The notes under the pieces were generated by a model. That model was not told the origin of the DNA. It saw only the letters and a list, made by a program, of their open reading frames with translations, and ran no database searches. A stretch of DNA of 64,000 nt, taken from positions 124,001-188,000 of the forward strand of contig NZ_JBHZTH010000005.1 of the NCBI RefSeq assembly GCF_046545555.1. The letters are read 5' to 3'. The position numbers were made by a program, and so were the translations under genes. This DNA is from Winogradskyella sp046545555 (GTDB lineage Bacteria > Bacteroidota > Bacteroidia > Flavobacteriales > Flavobacteriaceae). This document shows positions 58,814-64,000 of the stretch, one piece after another. Positions within the stretch are counted from its first letter, which is position 1. Every line of letters starts with the position of its first letter.

Positions 58814-61618
58814 TTAAAGCTCGAGAATATAATTTGCAAGGTTTTGCTCGTGGTCTAATCCCATCTTTTTTCTTAATCGATAACGTTTTACTTCTACACT
58901 TTTATGAGAAATATTTAATAAAGGTGCAATTTCTTTTGAAGATAAATTCAATCTTAAATAGGCGCATAATCTTAAATCATTTGGTGTAATTGACGGATGA
59001 AGCGCTTTGATCTTCTTCATAAATTCTTTATCCACATTATTAAAAGCTTCTTCAAATAATTTCCAGTCACTAGTATTATTCAAATTAGAATTTATCATTT
59101 TAATAACTCCTCTAACATCTTCTGGAGACTTACTACGTGATAATTGGTCTTTTATATTATTAAGTAATTCATTTCTTTTAACCAGACTCATAGTGGCTGT
59201 TCCGAGTTCTCTGTTTTTATTCTCAATATCTAATTGCAGATTTTCATTCTTAAACTGCACTAAACGTCGTTGACTGTCGAGTTGCTCCATCTCTAACTCT
59301 CGTTGCTTTTTATCTAAAAGCTTTTGCTTCTGTTTTTTATAATAGCGTTTATTGAAATAATGCACTAAAAACCCTATTGTTAACAGAAGTATAACATACA
59401 ATATAACTGCTAATGGCTTTAGATACCATGGCTTTTCAACTCTAAAATTATAAGACACAATATTTTCAGATAATTCAGTTCCTGTTATAGATCTGGCTTC
59501 AAAACTATAATCTCCATAAGGCAAATTCTCAAAAGAAGCTTCTGCATCAGTAGACCATTCGCTCCAAGTGTCATATATACCAATTAATCTATACTGGTAT
59601 TTGGATTTGGCTAGTTTTTCATAATTAGGTACGCTATACTTAAAAGTTACATTAGTATTTTTATTCTCTAAAGTAATCTCATCTTTTGTATTAACTAATT
59701 TATAATCGTTGTGCAGAGAATTATGCGAAACTTCATTGAGAAATATCGTATTTAAACTTTGAAAATCTTGAGTAAGATCTAAGATAAGATAACCATTAGC
59801 ACCACCAATTAAATAGTTATTATCGTCTAAATGTAAAACATTTTCATAACCTGGCTTACTTCTTCTAACATCTCCAGGTATTGCAACTTTATTGATTTTA
59901 GGGTCCTTAGAAAGTTTTCCAGGTTCAATAAATATAATTTCATTTTCAGAAAAACCCCAGAGTTTATTTTTCTGTTTATCATTCACAAATTTACCTGACC
60001 AATAGTTTTGGTCACTAAATAGCGCACTTAAAATCGAATCTTTTTCGAAAGATTCAGTTGTTTTATTATAATAAAAGGAACCCTCTTTATAACTATATAA
60101 AACGGAGTTATTGTGGCTAACTATACTAGATTTAATTCCTTTACCAATAGGTATGCGTTTATAAGCCAATACAGATTCAAAAGTTTTGTCTATATCAATT
60201 TTATAAATACCCTTATGTTCGTGATTTACTAAAATCTCATTTGGCCCAACAAACTCTATATATCTAGACGAATTATTAAACCCCTTTATTTTATTTCTTC
60301 TCTTCCATTTACCGTTAATAAACTCTAATACATATAAGCCTTTATAATTTCCTTGGATTAGTAAATTCGGTTGATTAATCACCTCTTTAATTACCCATGT
60401 ACCAATCTCATCTGAAATTCTCTCCGCAATACCATTCCTTATCATAAAAGTACCTTTATCGTGACCACAAAACAATGCGTCTTTCAAAACCTCTAGTGTC
60501 CATACTTGTCCTTTAGTTCCTTCAATAAATTTAAATTGCTTTTTTTCTCCTACTTTTTTATAAAACAGTCCCTGATTAGTCCCTAAATACAAAAAATCAT
60601 TGAATAGAGCAGATGTATATATTGTGCCTAAAACACCAAGTTTATCTTCATAAACTTTAAATTTTGAATTTAAATTTAAGATATTAATACCATTATCTAA
60701 TCCTAGCCAAGCATTACCAGCAGCGTCCTCTTTTAAAGAAAGAACAGTATTATTACTCAACCCAGCCAACTGATCAATTTTCAGTACAATTTTACCAGTT
60801 GGACTTAATTCGATTACACCTTTAGATATGGTTCCTATTAAAAAATTCCCGTTTCTTAATCTAATACTACTATAAACGCTAGCATTCAATAACACATCAT
60901 TTCCTTCAATATCCCATGGCAAAATATCATCATCTGAACTAAGAAAGAAACCCTTTTCCTTCGTGTGAAACAATAATTTATTATTAAAATCATAAATATT
61001 AATTACCTCATCCTTCTTAAGTATTGGTGATGTATAAGCCAGAGTTTCAATACCATTTTCTATTTGAAATACCCCTTCACCTTCCTTTTGAAACAAAATA
61101 GTTTCATTAACCTTAAACATTTTATTAATCCTCGATTCAGACTTAACTATACTAAATTCATCATTATCTACATTATATATATAAATACTCTCTAAAGATT
61201 GAAATAAAATATAGCCTTCAATATCAATAATCTTCCAAAACTCCTCATCTTCTTGTATTGAGAATTTCCTTTTTGCGGATAAGGAAGTATATAAAAGTTT
61301 ACCAAACTCATCCTTTTTCCAAAACCCAAAATCCATGTAGCCACCAGAATAAATTTTATCTTCAACAGCTCTAACTGACCTTAGAATATCGTTATTTAGT
61401 GACTTAAAAAGTCTCCAATATGCACCATTATACTCTAGCAAACCTGAGTTATTTGCTACATAAATAAAGTTGTCTTGCGATTGGGTAACCGACCAATTTT
61501 GGTCTTCAGCATTATAATCCTGAGGAGTGAAAATTTGAATTGGAGGAATCTCTTGGCAGTAAGAAAAAGTAGTCACCAACAATAATAGAATGTATAAAAC
61601 CTTTTTTATCCTACTCAT
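58814..61618 (-). CDS. Triple-tyrosine (Y_Y_Y) transmembrane regulator with LuxR-type HTH
   Basis: 934 residues. Signal peptide (FSYCQ), then a large periplasmic beta-propeller sensor (about 30-640; repeats of the kind NWSVTQSQDNFIYVANN, GNAWLGLDNGINILNL). A Y_Y_Y domain (about 655-730; YQYRLIGIYDTWSEWS, LPYGDYSFEARS), one transmembrane helix (about 735-757), a coiled coil (about 760-830) and a C-terminal LuxR/GerE helix-turn-helix (LRLNLSSKEIAPLLNISHKS) follow. There is no histidine-kinase domain, so this is a one-component, SusR-like regulator sensing periplasmic oligosaccharide and binding DNA at the membrane. It lies upstream of the beta-glucan operon, same strand. TGTATAGG sites on both sides of the gene suggest autoregulation and operon control. 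Confidence 0.9.
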   Translation of the reverse strand: MSRIKKVLYILLLLVTTFSYCQEIPPIQIFTPQDYNAEDQNWSVTQSQDNFIYVANNSGLLEYNGAYWRLFKSLNNDILRSVRAVEDKIYSGGYMDFGFWKKDEFGKLLYTSLSAKRKFSIQEDEEFWKIIDIEGYILFQSLESIYIYNVDNDEFSIVKSESRINKMFKVNETILFQKEGEGVFQIENGIETLAYTSPILKKDEVINIYDFNNKLLFHTKEKGFFLSSDDDILPWDIEGNDVLLNASVYSSIRLRNGNFLIGTISKGVIELSPTGKIVLKIDQLAGLSNNTVLSLKEDAAGNAWLGLDNGINILNLNSKFKVYEDKLGVLGTIYTSALFNDFLYLGTNQGLFYKKVGEKKQFKFIEGTKGQVWTLEVLKDALFCGHDKGTFMIRNGIAERISDEIGTWVIKEVINQPNLLIQGNYKGLYVLEFINGKWKRRNKIKGFNNSSRYIEFVGPNEILVNHEHKGIYKIDIDKTFESVLAYKRIPIGKGIKSSIVSHNNSVLYSYKEGSFYYNKTTESFEKDSILSALFSDQNYWSGKFVNDKQKNKLWGFSENEIIFIEPGKLSKDPKINKVAIPGDVRRSKPGYENVLHLDDNNYLIGGANGYLILDLTQDFQSLNTIFLNEVSHNSLHNDYKLVNTKDEITLENKNTNVTFKYSVPNYEKLAKSKYQYRLIGIYDTWSEWSTDAEASFENLPYGDYSFEARSITGTELSENIVSYNFRVEKPWYLKPLAVILYVILLLTIGFLVHYFNKRYYKKQKQKLLDKKQRELEMEQLDSQRRLVQFKNENLQLDIENKNRELGTATMSLVKRNELLNNIKDQLSRSKSPEDVRGVIKMINSNLNNTSDWKLFEEAFNNVDKEFMKKIKALHPSITPNDLRLCAYLRLNLSSKEIAPLLNISHKSVEVKRYRLRKKMGLDHEQNLANYILEL

Positions 61619-62174
61619 TTCTTTATCTCAATTAAGTTATGGCACTTATAATTATACAAAATATTATTATGTCAAGAATTACTTATGTTAAGGTACTAAT
61701 ATAAGTAAATAATAGGTTTAATGCACATATGTTGTGGTCTAACTAATAATTGTATAGGCAAAACCTTTATGAAATAGCACTAAAAAAGTATGTGTAAGGA
61801 GCCTAAACATGATAAAGAATTATGTATCTAAAACAGGCTTAAATCATCCCTGATGCCGTAAAATAATGATTAGATTAAACTTTAAAATTCTTATCAAGCT
61901 AATAAGATAGTCTCTCATATTATAAATAAGCAAATAGCAAGCTCCCTTGTGAAGCAAGACAGGAGTCTATTGTAAATTGTAATATTTTATTGCTTAAATA
62001 ACACCTATGTAGAGAAAAAACAATTCTACATGTTTTTCTTTTTCAATTATCATGTTGCTTCGAGAGCTAAATAAATTAAAGCAAATAATTATTTATAGAG
62101 CATGACAATTACACCATATTAAGTTCACAACAGGTAATTACCAAAAAATATGATGAAAATAAATTAGGTATTGT
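61619..62174. other. Non-coding stretch upstream of the regulator
   Basis: 556 bases with no convincing gene on either strand. It holds a TGTATAGG motif at 61751-61758, which probably belongs to the regulator's promoter region. A 14-codon ATG frame at 61810 is preceded by AAGGAG but is too short to call. The remainder is AT-rich without clear repeats or hairpins. Confidence 0.6.
61751..61758. promoter_or_regulatory. Single TGTATAGG motif before the regulator gene
   Basis: TGTATAGG lies 133 bases upstream of the regulator start. It matches the tandem motif found on the other side of the gene and suggests autoregulation. A single 8-base match in AT-rich DNA is weak. Confidence 0.35.
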
Positions 62175-63053
62175 CTATTTTTTATTGCCATTAGCAGCTT
62201 TATACTTTTTTCTTGCTAATTGAATGTCAATTTTTGATGCAAATTCACCCAATTCTAAGGAATTATCCTCATTTTTATCCAATCCAAAAAATTGAAATAA
62301 GGCATTTACCGGTTTACCTTGCTTATTAAGTTTATCTTGATAGAATACGTTCAGTTCTTCTATGCTTAATTTAAAATTCTTATCAGAATCAGCACTATTA
62401 AACATTTCTATCCTTTTCTTTATGTAAGCCTCAGAAGGTTCATTTGGGTCTCTTGGGTTTTCTTTATCCTGTGCGGCTATTAAGCGGTCATGACCTTTTT
62501 TCCAATCAGCTTTTTGAGTAAACTCATTAAATGTAATAAATCCATCCTCGTTAATGTCATACGTATAGAAATTGAGTTTAGCATTTACAGGATCACCCGT
62601 TTTTTTATTTACTATACCTTTATAAAAAGTAACAACTTCATTTTTATATAAGGTATCATTTCTATCTGTATCAATTTTTTCAAACTTAATTCTGGCTTTA
62701 TCCTTTTTAATACCTTCGCTTTTTGCTACATCTTCCTCAGTAATGGAGTACTGCCATTTATCAACGTATTTATAGGCCAATTTCCAATCTTCACCTTTTA
62801 AATATTCACTCAACGTAATGATTGAATTTTCATTTTTATCTAAAGCATAGAACATTTTCTTAGGATCAATACGATCTCCATCTTTGGTTTCCTTATAGCG
62901 ATAGTAACTTTTCATTTCGCGAATAGTTATTACTTCGTTACCATCAGAATCTATAGCCTTAAACCTGTCAGTTCTAACCTTGCTTTCTTGCGCTGAAACG
63001 GCACTTGTAACCATTGTAAATACTACTATTCCTAGTATACTTATAGCTTTCAT
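62175..63053 (-). CDS. Exported EF-hand calcium-binding protein
   Basis: 292 residues; signal peptide ends TSAVSAQ. Six EF-hand-type loops can be seen, in pairs: DSDGNEVITIRE, DKNENSIITLSE, DTDRNDTLYKNE, DINEDGFITFNE, DSDKNFKLSIEE and DKNEDNSLELGE. The pattern repeats about every 95 residues (loop pair, then a basic W/K-rich helix such as KGEDWKLAYKYVDKWQ or KADWKKGHDRL), so the protein is three tandem copies of a two-EF-hand unit. Probably periplasmic or secreted calcium-binding protein. Its job is unknown; it lies 556 bases from the regulator, same strand, with no visible link to glucan use. Confidence 0.85.
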   Translation of the reverse strand: MKAISILGIVVFTMVTSAVSAQESKVRTDRFKAIDSDGNEVITIREMKSYYRYKETKDGDRIDPKKMFYALDKNENSIITLSEYLKGEDWKLAYKYVDKWQYSITEEDVAKSEGIKKDKARIKFEKIDTDRNDTLYKNEVVTFYKGIVNKKTGDPVNAKLNFYTYDINEDGFITFNEFTQKADWKKGHDRLIAAQDKENPRDPNEPSEAYIKKRIEMFNSADSDKNFKLSIEELNVFYQDKLNKQGKPVNALFQFFGLDKNEDNSLELGEFASKIDIQLARKKYKAANGNKK

Positions 63054-63212
63054 AACTTTTATTTTAATAAATTTGAGACAAGTAAAGATAATGAAAATTT
63101 CAAACCTTATTATTTAAGCAGATATATTAACATAAATAGTCGATGAAATAATCTTAAAAAATTTAATATGAGCGACTTACCTAGGCCGTAAGCTTTTCTT
63201 TAAAGCCAAAAA

Positions 63213-63238
63213 AAAGCCCAATTCTATTATTGGGCTTT
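63213..63238 (-). terminator. Terminator after the partial T9SS gene
   Basis: AAAGCCCAAT (63213-63222) and ATTGGGCTTT (63229-63238) form a 10-bp stem. On the - strand the hairpin is followed by a run of T (complement of CCAAAAAAAA). It lies 25 bases beyond the stop codon at 63264. Confidence 0.9.
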
Positions 63239-63263
63239 AAACAAAATGATACGTTACTTATTT

Positions 63264-64000
63264 CTATTTTTTAATTAATCTCTTGGTTATCTCAATCCCA
63301 TTTACTAGCACTAAATTAAAAAGATATACTCCAGTTCTTAATTCTGAAACATCTAAACTATCAGAATTATTAAATTTCATTGACATAATTAGTTTCCCAG
63401 TAATATCATAAATCCTAACAGAATCTGTTTGAGATTTTGTAGTGATTCTGATTATATCATCAGTAGGATTGGGATAGATACTAAAATCAATAGCATCTAA
63501 ATCTTCAGAACTCAAAGTCATATTATTGTCAAACACAATACTGTCAATTTCCATAGCTCCTGGAGATGCTGCATTATTGTTAACATCGTCGTTATTAGTA
63601 TCTCTAACAATTATTTGAAAATCTTGTGTAATACCAGTCCATTCTGGTCTTGCTGATGCTAAATCTACATCTAGAGTCTCAAAAGCAGACATGCTTTGAT
63701 TAATAGCTACATTTGTTCCAAGAAAGCTAGTGTATCCATCACCAGCATATCTAAACTGTAATCTAAATTGATTATTTAGAGCAGAATTGTTTTTATATGT
63801 AATGTGAATATACGTATTTGCTGTAGCATCAACTGAAAACACATCTTGTACTATTTTAGAAGACTCATCCTCAATTGGAGTTATAGTTATAATACCTCCT
63901 GAAACTACTGAGGTTGCATCAACATCTGTCCAACCTTCTGAATCTCCATTAGTATCAAAGTTAAAAATCTCTCGCTCTTGAGGCGGTATAGCATCTACAA
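63264..64000 (-). CDS. T9SS type A sorting-domain protein, C-terminal part (5' end beyond the window)
   Basis: The frame stays open to the window edge (upstream residues read FNFDTNGDSEGWTDVDATSV), so the GTG near 63842 is not the start. The visible ~245 residues hold a carbohydrate-binding-like beta-sandwich (TYIHITYKNNS, FRLQFRYAGDG, FQIIVRDTN, MEIDSIVFDNN) and a type A T9SS sorting domain (about the last 75 residues; FSIYPNPTDDIIRI, DSVRIYDITGKLI, ELRTGVYLFNL). It is therefore secreted or surface-attached through the type IX system. An enzyme domain may lie upstream, outside the window. Confidence 0.85.
   Translation of the reverse strand, partial: VDAIPPQEREIFNFDTNGDSEGWTDVDATSVVSGGIITITPIEDESSKIVQDVFSVDATANTYIHITYKNNSALNNQFRLQFRYAGDGYTSFLGTNVAINQSMSAFETLDVDLASARPEWTGITQDFQIIVRDTNNDDVNNNAASPGAMEIDSIVFDNNMTLSSEDLDAIDFSIYPNPTDDIIRITTKSQTDSVRIYDITGKLIMSMKFNNSDSLDVSELRTGVYLFNLVLVNGIEITKRLIKK

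Noticed and set aside
61810..61854. 14-codon frame with an AAGGAG sequence before its ATG
   Set aside because: Too short to support as a gene; Bacteroidota seldom depend on such ribosome-binding sites, and there is no homologue I recognise.

Overview
The window looks like a chromosomal segment of a marine member of the Bacteroidota, most likely family Flavobacteriaceae. The DNA is AT-rich. Signs of the group include type IX secretion (T9SS) type A C-terminal sorting domains, Bacteroidota-type lipoproteins, DUF5686/carboxypeptidase-regulatory-like proteins, an ABC permease/M1 peptidase fusion, a triple-tyrosine transmembrane regulator and TAnnTTTG-type -7 boxes. No rRNA, tRNA, CRISPR array or intact insertion sequence was seen.

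Positions 1-7160 are an accessory stretch of small single genes on the + strand: a PD40/TolB-like fragment, a YwqK-like MORN protein, several secreted or small unknown proteins, an AraC regulator, and a serine-hydrolase-like lipoprotein that has lost its catalytic Ser/Lys. They are separated by diverged copies of a ~100-130 bp repeat. The copies share flanks, but their central hairpins differ in sequence, an organisation reminiscent of gene cassettes. Positions 7163-30910 are mostly housekeeping: DUF5686, pdhB, etfBA, a bifunctional nuclease, a NupC-like transporter with a periplasmic extension, thyA, a glycogen-binding-domain protein, a membrane-anchored DHFR, an ABC transporter with fused peptidase, fabD, lspA, an amidohydrolase, galE, a DegT aminotransferase and waaA.

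Positions 31460-61618 hold the main feature, a beta-glucan (laminarin-type) utilisation locus with every gene on the - strand. Transcription starts with a SusR-like transmembrane regulator (58814-61618). It continues through a GH-A glycosidase fused to an outer-membrane beta-barrel, a glycan-binding lipoprotein, a GH16 laminarinase, a PKD/CBM lipoprotein, a GH149-type oligoglucan phosphorylase, cytosolic and lipoprotein GH17 paralogues, a GH30 lipoprotein, an MFS sugar transporter fused to GH17, and another cytosolic GH17. An ASPIC/UnbV-VCBS lipoprotein, two T9SS-exported binding proteins, a SPATA20-like lipoprotein and a LacI regulator follow.

No SusC/SusD pair is visible in this locus. The inferred route is: glucan bound and cut outside by GH16, GH30 and GH17; oligosaccharides cross the outer membrane, possibly through the enzyme-bearing beta-barrel; they cross the inner membrane through the MFS-GH17 fusion; cytosolic GH17s and the phosphorylase finish degradation. 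Transporter-hydrolase fusions at both membranes are the most unusual feature. A TGTATAGG/CCTATACA motif, often in 11-bp direct repeats, lies before the first gene of the locus, before the T9SS gene and before the regulator, and is a candidate operator.

Positions 61619-62174 are non-coding as far as can be seen. An EF-hand protein and the C-terminal part of another T9SS protein complete the window.
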